Positions 33,389-45,407 of a DNA stretch of 64,000 nucleotides are shown here, one piece after another (positions within the stretch are counted from its first letter, which is position 1; each line of letters begins with the position of its first letter). The position numbers and the translations under genes are program-made. Source of the DNA: Saccopteryx bilineata (taxonomy: Eukaryota > Chordata > Mammalia > Chiroptera > Emballonuridae); NCBI RefSeq assembly GCF_036850765.1, contig NC_089495.1:207502347-207566346 (forward strand), read 5' to 3'. The notes under the pieces were generated by a model. It saw nothing but the letters and a program-made list of their open reading frames with translations. It did no database searches and was not told the origin of the DNA.

Positions 33389-34140
33389 CTGGAGAAAGAG
33401 AGTTCAGTCAGAGAAGCCCCAACAGACTACAGGGATCCCCACCTGGTCTCAGGAAAAGTAGCACCCTCCTGCCACACCTGTTATTAATCATATGTGTACA
33501 ATGTCATTTGTTTCCACCAATGATTTCTTTAGATTCTGTTTCTACACTGTCCCTTTTCTTCAGAACTCTAGTGAAACCAGCCCAGAAACAACTTCTACAT
33601 GTCACTCAGACTGGGCACCTTCTAGGTAAGCAATCTGCCATGTAAATACCTTCAATACATCAGCTCTTTCTTTCTAAGTCAACCAAGCCATGATACTCCA
33701 TGATTCTCCCACTGATGCCCAGTTTACACTTCCAGTGTACTTGGAGGTGACAGTCTCTGTGACCTATGTGGAAATCTCCTTCATGACTTTACTTATTACC
33801 AAAAAATAAAAAGACTGAACACAGAAAAAGTTACTTAATCAGGAGGGATTCCAAACACAGGAAACGGTATATTACACAGGGGTTGAACACAGTGTTTAAG
33901 AAATGAATCTGAACTTCAGGATGCCCATCTGCAAAGAAATACTTGGAAGAAATAATTTCTCAGACTAAGTTCTCTATTAAGTACTGTGACTTCCGCCATG
34001 GACAAAAAAAGATGCAGCTCATGTTTTCAGGATTTTGGAACCCTGAGCCCAGAACAATCTCATCACACTAACATCACACTTCTCAACAGAATTTCCATGG
34101 GCCAATGGAGATTGGTGAAGGATTAGTGCCACTTTGAAAC
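33389..34140. other. KZFP copy A intron, no other feature
   Basis: Collinear with 57,337-58,500 apart from SINE differences. Nothing further recognised. Confidence 0.6.
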
Positions 34141-34142
34141 AC

Positions 34143-34461
34143 AATTTTTTTTCTTTTTTGCTGGCAGAGACAGAGAGAGTCAGAGAGAGGGACAGAAAGG
34201 AAGGGAGAGAGATAAGAAACATCGATTCTTTGTTGTAGCTCCTTGGTTGTTCATTGATTGATTGCTCATATGTGCCTTGACCTTGGGGCTACAGCAGACC
34301 GATTGACCCCTTGCTCGAGTCAGCGACCTTGGGCTCAAGCTGGTGAGCCTTCCTCAAACTAGATGAGCCGGCTCTCAAGCTGGCGACCTCAGGGTCTCAA
34401 ACCTGGGTCCTCCACATCCCAGCCTGACATTCTATCCACTGCGCCACCGCCTGGTCAGGCT
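34143..34461 (-). mobile_element. Type B SINE at a site used by type A in unit 3
   Basis: Flanked by TGAAACACA on both sides. The same site and orientation in unit 3 (58,494-58,700) holds a type A SINE. Confidence 0.9.
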
Positions 34462-34529
34462 GAAACACATTTTTAAAAGCCACGATGTGGTTTCCTCATT
34501 GCTGCTTTTCCCCTACTTTTTTAATACCA

Positions 34530-35263
34530 GACCCAACCTCACCAGTCGCTGGCGCAGTAGATAGGGTGTTGGACTGGGACCCAGAGGACCCAGATTTGAA
34601 ATCCTGAGGTCGCCAGCTTGGCAGCGGGTTCATCTGGTTTGAGCAAGGCTCACCAGCTTGATTCCAAGGTCATGGGTTTGCACAGGGTTCACTCGTCTGC
34701 TATAGTCCCCAAGTCAAGGGATATATCAGGAAGCAATAATGAGACATTAAGGTGCTGCAATAAAGAATTGATGTTTCTTGCCCTGGCCGGTTGGCTCAGC
34801 GGTAGAGCATCGGCCTAGCGTGCGGAGGACCCGGGTTCGATTCCCGGCCAGGGCACATAGGAGAAGCGCCCATTTGCTTCTCCACCCCTCCGCCGCGCTT
34901 TCCTCTCTGTCTCTCTCTTCCCCTCCCGCAGCCGAGGCTCCATTGGAGCAAAGATGGCCCGGGCGCTGGGGATGGCTCTGTGGCCTCTGCCCCAGGCGCT
35001 AGAGCGGCTCTGGTCGCAACATGGCGACACCCAGGATGGGCAGAGCATTGCCCCCTGGTGGGCAGAGCTTTGCCCCTGGTGGGCGTGCCGGGTGGATCCT
35101 GGTCGGGCGCATGCGGGAGTCTGTCTGACTGTCTCTCCCTGTTTCCAGCTTCAGAAAAATGAAAAAAAAAAAAAAAAAGAATTGATGTTTCTTATTTCTC
35201 TCCTTCTGTTCTATTTCTATCTGAACTTCTCTCTGTCTTTGTCACACATACACAAAAAAGAAT
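34530..35263 (+). mobile_element. Type B SINE split by a type C SINE
   Basis: Diverged type B (CAGTCGCTGGCGCAGTAGAT head) shared with 58,776 in unit 3. It is interrupted by a type C copy at 34,781. Confidence 0.82.
34781..35178 (+). mobile_element. Type C (Ves-like) SINE
   Basis: CCCTGGCCGGTTGGCTCAGC head with A box and GGTTCGATTCCCGG B box, poly(A) end. Duplication AAGAATTGATGTTTCTT. Absent from unit 3. Confidence 0.93.
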
Positions 35264-35288
35264 AAGAGACCCAGACAGAGGGAGGTCT

Positions 35289-35614
35289 TTTTTTTTTTAA
35301 AAACAGAGACAGAGAGTCAGAGAGAAGGATAGATAGGGACAGTCAGGAACGGAGAGAGATGAGAAGCATCAATCATTAGTTTTTCGTTGAGACACCTTAG
35401 TTGTTCATTGATTGCTTTCTCGTATGTGCTTGACCACGGGCCTTCAGAAGATGGAGTAACCCCTTGCTCAAGCCAGCGACCTTGGGTCCAAGCTGGTGAG
35501 CTTTGCTCAAACCAAATGAGCCCATGGTCAAGCTGGCGACCTCGGGGTCTCGAACTTGGGTCCTCCGCATCCCAGTCCGACGCTCTATCCACTGCACCAC
35601 TGCCTGGTCAGGCC
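35289..35614 (-). mobile_element. Type B SINE
   Basis: Reverse copy; duplication CAGAGG(G/T)AGGTCTTTT. Unit 3 has the empty site near 59,115. Confidence 0.9.
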
Positions 35615-35689
35615 AGAGGTAGGTCTTTTGCCAAGATTCCAGAACCAACAGAGTTTAACAAGAGGCAATATGTGACATAAATATTTGGC

Positions 35690-36055
35690 CCTGCCCTGTC
35701 AGCACAGTGGTAGACTGTTGCTTACCATGTAGATGTTCTAGGTTTGATTTCTGGTCAGGGCAGCAAGAGAAGCAACCATCTGCTTCTCCACCCCTCCCCA
35801 TCTCCCTTCTCTCTCTCCCTCTCCTTCTTCACTTCTCCCAGCCATGACTCAGTTAGAGAAAGCTAAACTCAGAAGCTGAGGATGTGTCCATGGCCTCGCC
35901 TCAGGCACTAAAATAGCTCTGTTGCCAAGCAACAAAGCAATGGCCCCAGGTGAGCACAGCTTCCTGCAGGAGAGGCCTTGTGGGTGGATCCCTCTCACAA
36001 CCCATGTGGGAGTGTTTCTGTTTGGCTCTGTGGATCTCACTGAAAAACAACTTAA
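35690..36055 (+). mobile_element. Old Ves-like SINE, shared with unit 3
   Basis: CCCTGCCCTGTCAGCACAGTGG head with decayed boxes; orthologue at 59,189-59,530. Confidence 0.75.
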
Positions 36056-36475
36056 AAAAATTTTTGTTTTACATTTTCATTACATTTTGAAATAATATTT
36101 TGATAAATTGGATGACATAAAATGTGTTAATCTCACCCAGTTCTGTCTACTTTTTTAAAAAATGTGGTTACCACAAATTTAAAATTATTTCTATGGCTCA
36201 CATTATATTGTTGTAAGGTGCCAAAAGCTACAGAATTAATATTAATATTTTAGGAAGTTTAAAGAACTTGGCTTAGGCTAGGTATGCAGAAATATTTTGT
36301 AAGTATGATTTCTGTACTTGTGTGACTAGCATAAAACCAACATGGCCAATGGCATTATGTTGTAAATGCCAAAGAGAAAGGAGACTTGGATTCTCTGACC
36401 TTTCCACATACCTATTGGGGAAGGCTAAATAGGTAGCCAGGTACAGGAAGAAAAGATTAAATTAAAATCTTTTCT

Positions 36476-36773
36476 GCCCGACCAGGCAGTGGCGCAGTGG
36501 ATAGAGTGTCGGACTGGGATGCAGAGGACCCAGGTTCGAGACCCCAAGGTCACCAGCTTGAGCGCAGGCTCATCTGGTTTGAGCAAAAGCTCACCAGCTT
36601 GGACCCAAAGTCGCTGGCTTGAGCAAGGGGTTACTCGGTCTGCTGAAGGCCCGTGTCACAACGAAAAACTGATGATTGATGCTTCTCATCTCTCTCTGTT
36701 CCTGTCTGTCTATCTGTCTGTCCCTGTGTATTCCTCTCTCTCTTTCCCTGTCCTTGTTAAAAAAAAAAAAAAA
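36476..36773 (+). mobile_element. Type B SINE in the class I LTR
   Basis: GACCAGGCAGTGGCGCAGTGG head; duplication AAAATCTTTTC on both sides. Confidence 0.9.
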
Positions 36774-37030
36774 ATCTTTTCTTATACTGATGAACCATTT
36801 ACAGGCATCTGTCCCTATGGAAACGACCCCTCCCCTCCTGAAAGCATGTAGTTAATGTACATATCTCTAAACAAAAGGTATAAACTTATGCCGTGATGTC
36901 AGGTTTTTTTCCCCTCCCATGTATAATTAGGAGTATATAAACAGCCCCTGAACTATTTTGGGGGACTGCAAAATTTGGGTCTGTAGCCTTGTGTCAGCCA
37001 TATGCAGCCAGCATATTTAATAAATTTCTA

Positions 37031-37431
37031 CTTTTTTTTTTTGGTATTTTTTTGTATTTTTCTGAAGCTGGAAACTGGAGAGACAGTCAGACAGACTCTC
37101 GCATGTGCCCGACCGGGATCCACCCGGCACGCCACCAGGGGCGAAGCTCTGCCCACCAGGGGGGCAACACTCTGCCCCTCTGGGGCGTCGCTCTGCTGCT
37201 ACCAGAGCCACTCTAGTGCCTGGGGCAGAGGCCAAGGAGCCATCCCCAGCGCCCAGGCCATCTTTGCTCCAATGGAGCCTCAGCTGCGGGAGGGGAAGAG
37301 AGAGACAGAGAGGAAGGAGGGGGGTGGAGAAGCAAATGGGCGCTTCTCCTGTGTGCCCTGGCCGGGAATCGAACCCGGGTGCCCCGCACGCCAGGCCGAC
37401 GCTCTACCGCTGAGCCAACCGGCCAGGGCCT
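37031..37431 (-). mobile_element. Type C SINE in the class I LTR
   Basis: Reverse Ves-like copy; duplication TAAATTTC(T/C)ACTTTT. Confidence 0.92.
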
Positions 37432-37922
37432 AAATTTCCACTTTTAATAAAACTTTTCAAAAACTTATTTGGACTACGTGCCTCTACTAAAACCCGTGGA
37501 ATTGTGGAATTGTGTACTTTACAACATTTGCACAGAAGAGCACTGATCTAGAGCAAGGGGTGAGAACAACAGAGTTTGTGACCTATTTAATCTTCTTCTC
37601 TGTTGTTTCTAATGTCCGTAAGCTCAGGATGGTTTTTACATTGTTAAAGAGAAGAAAACAAGCCAAAAGAATAATAGTTCATGTCAAATAAAAATGATAT
37701 AAAATTCAAATTTTGGTTTCCAGACAGAAAGTCTTACAGGACAAAATCATACTCATTCATCTACGTACCGTCCTGGCTAATTTAGTGCGACAGGGAGAGT
37801 TCAGAGCAGTTAGAGATCACATCACCCACAAAACACCTAGAATAGCTATTTTCTGGCCCTTTACAGAAAAAGTAGCCAATAGCTGACTCAGGGTAATGTT
37901 GCAATTAAAAGTATTCGCCTAG

Positions 37923-38119
37923 CCTGACCTGTGGTGGCGCAGTGGATAAAGCGTCAACCTGGAAATGCTGAGGTCGCCGGTTCGAGGCCCTGGGCTTGCC
38001 TGGTTAAGGCACATATGGGAGTTCATGCTTCCAGCTCCTCCCCCCTTTCTCTCTCTCCTCTTTCTCTCTGTCTCTCTCTCTCTCCCTCTCTCCTCTCTAA
38101 AATGAATAAAAAAAAAAAA
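37923..38119 (+). mobile_element. Type A SINE
   Basis: Duplication AAAAGTATTC(G/A)CCTA. Absent from unit 3. Confidence 0.9.
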
Positions 38120-38668
38120 GTATTCACCTAAAATTAAAAAATCAATGTAATTTTCTAAATAAAAGAAAAAAAACTAGCTCATGAAACACAAACCTCTGAC
38201 AGTTGCAGAAGGCATTTCTCACTACTCTGCCACATGTAAACTGCAATTCCAGTCCCACCGCCCTTACAATTCCTTACCCCTGCCGGGACATCCCTTCCTT
38301 AATGCCTTAGCACCAACACGTCTCCAACTGAAATGCTCTTGCCTTAGATACACAGAGTTTAACTCCATCGCCACATTACGTCTTTGGTGAAATGTTACTT
38401 GCCCATTGATTTTAAATTCAGCCCACTACCCTATCACACTCAGTACTCCTTTGTCCTGCTTCATTTAATCATTATTTTTGACTAGGAAGTCCTTAGTACC
38501 GTCTAACAAACAATTTTATCACTGCACGTGAAGCTTCTTGTTTCTTATCTGACTCAACACATTGGGAAAAGTAAGACACCATAGGTAGAGGCTGCTATTC
38601 CCTCACTTCTGTGTGGCTCTAAGTGTCTAGAACATCTTCTGTCCCACGGTAGGTGGTCCATCCCGCTA

Positions 38669-38827
<159 letters not shown>

Positions 38828-39098
38828 CTATTAACAAGCAACCCATTAATGACCAGCAAGTCACCATCAATTTTCCAAACTCAAAGAGTAAATCTCGTGG
38901 CCCTGGAGGGTCAGGATCTACAAAAGTTAGTACAGTTCTTTCCCTGGTACACAGTCTTATGTTCCAAATTCTTTTGACCATGACTATGGCTTTGTATTAA
39001 AATTGATAGGGCACATAGTTGACACATACAGCCATTTCTGGGCCCTAGACATTTATGATTTCCTAGGAGAAGTGATTTGTGAATCAATTTGAAAGTCG

Positions 39099-39466
39099 GC
39101 CTGACCAGGCCGGCTCACATTGATACAGAATCAAACTTGGATACAGAGGACCCAGGTTTGAATCCCCGATATCACCATCTTACGTGCCGGCTCATCCATC
39201 TGGAACGTGGACTCAAGAGCATGAGTGTGGGGTCACTGGCTTCAGCGTGGGTTCATAATATGACCCCATGGTCGCTGGCTTCTGTCTAATATCACTGGCT
39301 TGAGCAAGGGGTCACTCCCTGTGCTGTAGCTCCCATCTCAAAGACAAATGTGAAAGCAATGATTGAACACTAAGGTGCTGCAATGAAGAATTCATGCTTT
39401 TCATCTCTCTTCCTTCCTCTGTTTCTATTGGTCCCTCTTTCACGGTCTGTGTCCAAAATAAAAATC
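39099..39466 (+). mobile_element. Old type B-like SINE, shared by all units
   Basis: Decayed copy with GCAATGAAGAATTCATGCTT near its 3' end. Orthologues are 61,416-61,780 and, truncated by ERV-1, 7697-7800. Confidence 0.75.
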
Positions 39467-39742
39467 GAAACCTGAGAGTGTTGGTTCATGCAGTTGACCT
39501 TCAGGATGCACTATGAAAGAATTTTGAGACGGCAGAGTTACAGATGGGCAGAAAAGTTTTATTTTGAAAGGAACTTGATCGTCCGCAGTGTATAATGCAA
39601 CACAGAACTCATAGCCTGTAAAGGAAGGGTGAAAACGCAGTCCAGGGAGAGTGTAACTCAGCAGAGAACTGAAACGCTGTTTCATTTTACATAACAGGGA
39701 AATTTATTTAGACTTCCTCGCAGTCTCATATTCGTATGTTCC

Positions 39743-39815
39743 CCTTCCTCCCTCCCTCCCTCCCTCCCTCCCTCTCTCCCTCCCTCCCTCCCTTCCTTCC
39801 TTCCTTTTCTTTCTT
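39743..39815 (+). repeat. (CTCC)n/(CTTC)n simple repeat
   Basis: Pyrimidine tract of CTCC then CTTC units. Not expanded in unit 1 or unit 3. Confidence 0.95.
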
Positions 39816-41073
39816 TCTCATCCTGTATTCCCTTCAATATACTTCTTTTGTTAAATAGTGGAGATTTAAGGTAAAACATTGAGGCAACTTTGGAGACCAA
39901 CCCAACTCACTCCTAGGCTGTGGCTCTCGTCACTTGTTCGTGTTTTCTGACTTGTCTTACAAGTTCAATTAAGACGATTGCCCCAGAATATGTGGCTAAT
40001 ACAACAGGAGGAGGCCTGGACATGCACCATCACGCTGACCCTCCACATAGAAATGACGGTCCTTATAGCAGGGCTCCCTGACCGTGCTGCCTGATCTACT
40101 TATGTCACCTGAGGTACAATGAGGAAAAACAATCAACACAAGGACTACTTACACAGCCTCACCAGACAACACAACAGCAGCCCGAATCTTACATTAAAAG
40201 CTAGTTAAAACAATAGATAAGAAAAAACGAAAGAAATGAATTTTAAGTATGTAAAATTCTTACCAAACTAGGGAAGAACACAGAACCAGATCAGGAAGAT
40301 TAAGCCAGGGCTGAAAACTGGGCCTCCCTCTGGGCACATTTAGGAGGAAGTGTCCTCTAGAGAGAACCGCCCATTCAGGAGTGTCTGAAACCCTACCCAT
40401 TCTTATGGGAAAAGTTTGGCTGGAGACTATTCCATGAGGACCCTTCCTGCACAGTCTCTAGGAACAAAAAAGGTTTCTGCATTCAGAATAATTAACTAGG
40501 CCTGCAATCAAGTGATTAAGAACATCCTTCCCAGTTTGGGAAACAACAGCAGGAGATCTCTACCCAGAGTCAAAAACTCAGTCATTCCTGCAAAAATTCC
40601 TTTTTTCGTAAACTTTTCTGTTCATGCTATTTGAGTGCAAATTCACATATTTTTAAAATACTGTTCCTCCACACTATGCTCTGCTCCTCCACTGATTGAA
40701 GAATTTTAATAGTAAAAAAAAAAAAGTCCGCTAGAAAAAACAGTATCTTTAGCTACTGTGATGTAAAATGAAATTAATTATTACATTTAAAATTTTTAAT
40801 GTAAAATGAAATTAAATATTACATTTAAAAATTTTAATAATCTCAGTTTTTCAAAAATATCCGTTATATTTTGCACTTTGCAGGGCTCTACTATTCTTGG
40901 GTAGATTTTCCAACAAGGAAAATAAAACACATATGCAGGAGTCATTCTAAATTGACCAACATGGTTCCTGAAACAGGCATGAACATCTAATGTTGATTGC
41001 TTTTTCCCTTCCCCAAAAAAGAGAATATCCAGTTTGCCTATTCTCTGGAAAATTAGCCAGAACCCCAACTCAC

Positions 41074-41132
41074 CAGTGCTTTGGGTTTTCCCTTCTTTCC
41101 TTGGAGCGAGTCAGTGCAGTTGGAAGGCAGAT
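41074..41132 (-). CDS. KZFP copy A 59-nt exon
   Basis: Acceptor CCCCTAG and donor GTGAGTT as in the other two units, same length and phase. It encodes the basic linker before KRAB. Kept open. Confidence 0.72.
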
Positions 41133-41312
41133 CTAGGGGAAGAACAAAGCTCTGAGGGTGCAGGCCTCCCAGAATGCCCCGGGGAGCAGCTCCTCGGAGC
41201 CCAGGACAGAGGGAGCAGTCCCTTTACTCAGCTGGGGTCACTACAGTGCTCTCAGCTAAGCCCAGAGCCTTACTCCTCCTCCTCACCTCTCCAGACTCTC
41301 AACAACTCTCAC

Positions 41313-41449
41313 CTTTAGTCTCATGATTTGGGGTCAGATTCTTCATGGTCTCCTCGTCTTCCCTGTTCTCCTCCCGGTCATCCTCTCCCAAGGCCGAAAG
41401 ATCAGGCAATTTTATGGCACAGGCCCGGGGGGTGAGACCTGTGTTTGCC
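41313..41449 (-). pseudogene. KZFP copy A first coding exon, start codon lost
   Basis: Orthologous to 63,585-63,713, with the same GTGAGAG donor. The codon that is ATG in units 1 and 3 is AGG here (41,440-41,438), and the following bases differ by substitutions and a small indel. A later in-frame ATG (41,346-41,344) could start a protein about 29 residues shorter. Together with the broken finger exon this marks copy A as a pseudogene, although the KRAB exon is intact. Confidence 0.78.
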
Positions 41450-41976
41450 CTGAAATTCTACCACCCAGCAGTGTAGACATTATTTCAGCACAAGATCGTT
41501 TTCTGCTCCTGCCCCAGGTCACTTTTCTGAACCATCCTTGTGAAAGCCCACCGTGTTTCCATGAAGCCAGCACCTGCGGGTGGAGCAGCAATGTGACGTT
41601 TCCACACTCCTTACTGTACAAATCAGGCACTGCAGGTCCTGAGAGCTCCCACCCCAACCGCATCCCCACTCACTCACCGACTTGGGACAGAGTCAGCCCC
41701 ACACAAACAAGCCCCCAAACCTTGAACTCTATATTCACAATCAGTCCGGGGTTCCCACACCATTCACACACGCATGACCCAAGTAGGTGTTCCCTTGCCA
41801 AAAGCAGGGGACTCTGCACCCCCACCCACCACAGGGAATGCTTGTCTTTAGCTCTAGCTTTACTCATGTGCTCGGAGCCCAAATAAACCTCAGGGAAGCA
41901 CGTCTGCAGCCACCTCCCTATGTCCATTCTATGGCCCAGAACCATCCCAACTCCTCCAAAAAATGACATGAGCCTG

Positions 41977-42290
41977 ACTAGACTGTGACACACTGGATAG
42001 GGCATTGGACTGGGACGCAGAGGTCCTAGATTCGAAACTAGGTCACCAGCTTAGGGGCGGGCTTATCTGGTTTGAGCAAAGCTCACCAGTTTGAACCCAA
42101 GGTCGCTGGCTAGAACAAGGGGGCACTCGGTCTGCTTTAGACCAAAAATAAAGGTATTGTAAATATGAGAAAGCAGTCAACGAACAACTAAGTTGCAGCC
42201 CAAAAAATGGTTGCTTCTCATCTCTCTCCCTTCCTGTCCATCTGTCCCTGTCTAGCTCTCTCTTTGACTCTGTGTCACAAAAAAAAATTA
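41977..42290 (+). mobile_element. Older type B SINE, shared with unit 1
   Basis: Orthologue of 10,458-10,745 with the same degenerate head. Confidence 0.8.
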
Positions 42291-42439
42291 AATGAGAATT
42301 CCTGCTCACTCGCTCCAGCGGGAGACGGAAGCACCTTGGTAGGACTCTCAACTCACGTCTTTCCAGCAAGCTAAATTTCATCCCATTTCCTTGGCACTAA
42401 ATACATGTCTGGGGCCATTCCCTGCTCCAAAAATGAAAA

Positions 42440-42680
42440 TTCCCGCACTTCCCGTTCTAACTACTGCACACCAGCCTCACTCATCTCGGGTCCAACCTAT
42501 CAGCTCCGACCACGGCTCCTAACCCTACTCGCCGCCGCTGTCGTCCCTCCTTCTAGCACGGTACGCGATCCCGGTACGCGAATCTGCGGCAGACGTCCAC
42601 ATTGTTTCCCGGGTCATCTGAGAACTACAATTCCCACAATCCCTTGAGGCTTCGCCTCCTATTGGCCGCAACACAGCGAC
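42440..42680 (-). promoter_or_regulatory. Candidate KZFP copy A promoter
   Basis: CpG-richer stretch with ACTACAATTCCCACAATCCC (42,624-42,643, ZNF143/SBS-like) and an ATTGG (inverted CCAAT) at 42,659. Orthologous to 10,930-11,170. A second variant motif ACTGCAGTTCCCAGGAGCCT lies at 43,031-43,050. Confidence 0.55.
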
Positions 42681-42751
42681 CTGTAAACCACGACTTTAAT
42701 ATATCTTCACATTGTCTTGTATAATTACAGTCGACCCATTTTTTACTTATT

Positions 42752-42945
42752 AATTTTAGAGAGAGAGAGTGGACGGCAGAGGGACAGAAAGAGACTGAGA
42801 CAGAGAGAGATAGAAACATGGATTTGTCGTCCCACGTATTGATGCATCCATTGATTGATTCTTGCTTGAAATCTGACTGGAGATCAAAACTGCAATCTTA
42901 GCATAATGCACGATGCTCTAACCACCTGCACTAACCGGCCAGCTC
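42752..42945 (-). mobile_element. Old SINE, shared with unit 1
   Basis: Orthologue of 11,240-11,412. Confidence 0.65.
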
Positions 42946-44380
42946 TACCCATCTCTTTTCTTAAGATGCACAATATAAAATACATAATGATTCCGGAAAG
43001 CAGTCTGTTTTCACGGTTTCAATCAGAAACACTGCAGTTCCCAGGAGCCTCAGCGGCAGCATCTCCTGAGGTTTTCCCATCCGAGGGCCCTCGCGGTGCT
43101 CAACTCAACCCGAGAAGACGTTTGTGGTTTCCGAATCCAGCTGCTCTAGCGCACAGGCTGAGAGGCTGTTCTGCGCTTTGGCGTGTTTTTACCTTCACGT
43201 AACCCAGCTAAACTCATTGCGTTTAAGGCGGGTTACACACGTGAGTGACACCTAAGTGTGGCTCCGTGCTACCGGCCCGACCCTGTGGGCAGCCCCACAT
43301 CACTAGCAGGAAAACCAGGGAATGCAAAGCAGTCACCCCACTGTGGATACTGTGCACTCGATTTCCTCTCTCCAAGTCAGCTGGTGGCAGAGAAATGCAG
43401 GACGGCTTAACAACAGAGTACAGCACACGATGTGAAAACTGAAATGGGACGTGGGGAAGCCAGGTTCCCCCAAATTATAATGAGGCTCCTCTCTCCTACT
43501 CCTCCTTCCACGTGATAGAGGTGCATGAAGTGTTTCCTGAGATGGACAGGGAAGCTCTAAGGAGGATCCAAGCACAGAGGTAACTGGACCTGGCCCTTGC
43601 CCACAGCTCCATCCTTATCTCTGGTTTCCCCCTACTTCAGTACACAGTTCTACCCTCCTAGATCTCAATTTTCCTCCTTGAGTTAAACTCCTCCCTTCCT
43701 CTCTCTCTCCACCCGTCCCCATGTTTGTTTAGGAGATTCACCCTCCCTGAGCTGTAGGCTCAGATTTCCTCCAGGAAGTGTCCTCTGGGCCCAGTGTCTG
43801 ATATGAATTTGCTTGATTGTTGCAGGAAAGCAAACACCCAGTGACCTTCTGCTCCCATCCTGAGGAAGTGAAGGTCGAGAATAAGCATTCCTGACTGAAA
43901 GCAGTCGCGTCCAGGGAAGGCCCAAGGACCTGGGTGCTTGGCCCAGCTGGAGCTTTCTGCAGGTCTGGAATCAGACAACGATGGTGCTGTTATGTCTCAG
44001 AAAGGACAAGAGAAATCTAATCAGTTTTGCAAAACTAAGTAATAAAATACTATACTGTATTTTGCTTGTTAGTTTCTTATACAAGATAACATATTTCTTC
44101 TTAATAAATTGGATAGCTGAGCTCTGCAAGGTATCTTAATCCTGGAGAGATTGGGGTCCTCCACTTGCAGTATTGTTGCTGCCTCATTCATTTGCAGCTC
44201 CTCTTCATGAAACCCTGAACCTGAACAACACTTAATTCCGAGAGAACATTTCCCAGAGCTCTTACCATTCTATTCTGTCCTAGTCTGTTCAGAGCTGTCA
44301 GTTATGAGACTGTGACCTTCTGAGGAATGCTTCATCTACTGTGGCACTGCTACCTTACATGTCAAGAATAAACCCTTGAG

Positions 44381-44778
44381 GCCCTGGCCGGTTGGCTCAG
44401 TGGTAGAGCGTCGGCCTGGCGTGCAGGGGTCCCAGGTTCGATTCCCAGCCAGGGCACACAGGAGAAGCGCCCATCTGCTTCTCCACCCTCCCCCTCCCCT
44501 TCCTCTCTGTCTCTCTCTTCCCCTACCACAGCGAGGCTCCATTGGAGCAAAGATGGCCCAGGCGCTGGGGATGGCTCCTTGGCCTCTGCCCCAGGCACTA
44601 GAGTGGCTCTGGTCACGACAGAGCGACGCCCCGGAGGAGCAGAGCATCGCCCCCCGGTGGGCAGAGCGTTGCCCCTGGTGGGCGTGCCGGGTGGATCCCG
44701 GTCGGGCGCATGCGGGAGTCTGTCTGACTGTCTCTCCCCGTTTCCAGCTTCAGAAAACAAAACAAAACAAAACAAAAA
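44381..44778 (+). mobile_element. Type C (Ves-like) SINE
   Basis: GGCCCTGGCCGGTTGGCTCA head, (AAAAC)n tail. It sits at the right edge of unit 2 similarity and directly before a class I LTR. Confidence 0.92.
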
Positions 44779-44784
44779 AACTTA

Positions 44785-45387
44785 GTATTGGCAACGCCAT
44801 TTTGAAGAGGAAGAGTCAGGCTTTCTGTCCTGTCCTTTCTATAGAAAATGGAAGAAGAAGGATATGAAAGTCTCTTGACTTACAAGGATAACTGGATCAT
44901 TTCGTTTTAAGTTCTCTGAAAGGATTAAGGTTAGCTGAAGAACTTCCTTTCTCTTTCAATAAGAGACAAAATTTATATACCACCCTACACTGAGTTTGGC
45001 TCTCCCTCCCTTCCTGGAATCCTGAGATTAATGTGCACCTCTAGGCAAAGGAGGGGAGATAAATACTAAAAGATTTGTGAATGTCTTTGATTGTATTACC
45101 TTGAAAGTTTTAATGCTTTTTTATAAATCCTCTAGACAAATGTTATAATCTTCTTAATAATTGTGTCATACTGTCATGCTTCCCCCAATCTATATGTGGT
45201 CAAAGGTATACAACCAGCCTCTGAAATATACTTGGGGCTGCATGATTTGGGTCAGATATTCTCTGTGTCAGTCATATGCAGCTGGCATATTAATAAATGT
45301 CCTCCTTTTAATAAAACCCTTCAAAATTCATCTGGATTTGGTGTCTCTATGTAAACCCGCAGAAGTCAGGTATGGTACTTTACAACA
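44785..45387 (+). repeat. Class I LTR, left arm of inverted pair
   Basis: Ends TTTACAACA before a proline-type primer site; AATAAA near 45,292 and 45,326. It matches the solo LTR at 36.2 kb and, inverted, 50.84-52.17 kb. The left edge is approximate. Confidence 0.85.
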
Positions 45388-45389
45388 TT

Positions 45390-45407
45390 TGGGGGCTTGT
45401 CCGGGAT
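45390..45407 (+). promoter_or_regulatory. Primer binding site, tRNA-Pro type
   Basis: TGGGGGCTTGTCCGGGAT, the gammaretrovirus-type proline primer site with one change. Confidence 0.88.

Larger units (their letters stand above)
36212..37526 (+). mobile_element. Class I solo LTR with two nested SINEs
   Basis: TGTAAGGTGCC...TTTACAACA, matching the LTRs at 44.8-45.4 kb and, inverted, 50.84-52.17 kb. AATAAA motifs lie near 37,018 and 37,446. Unit 3 has the uninterrupted site ATTATATTTGCACAG near 59,690, so it inserted after the duplication. Confidence 0.85.

Noticed and set aside
34781..34860. tRNA-like A and B boxes suggesting tRNA genes
   Set aside because: They are SINE heads with long non-tRNA bodies, poly(A) tails and target duplications.
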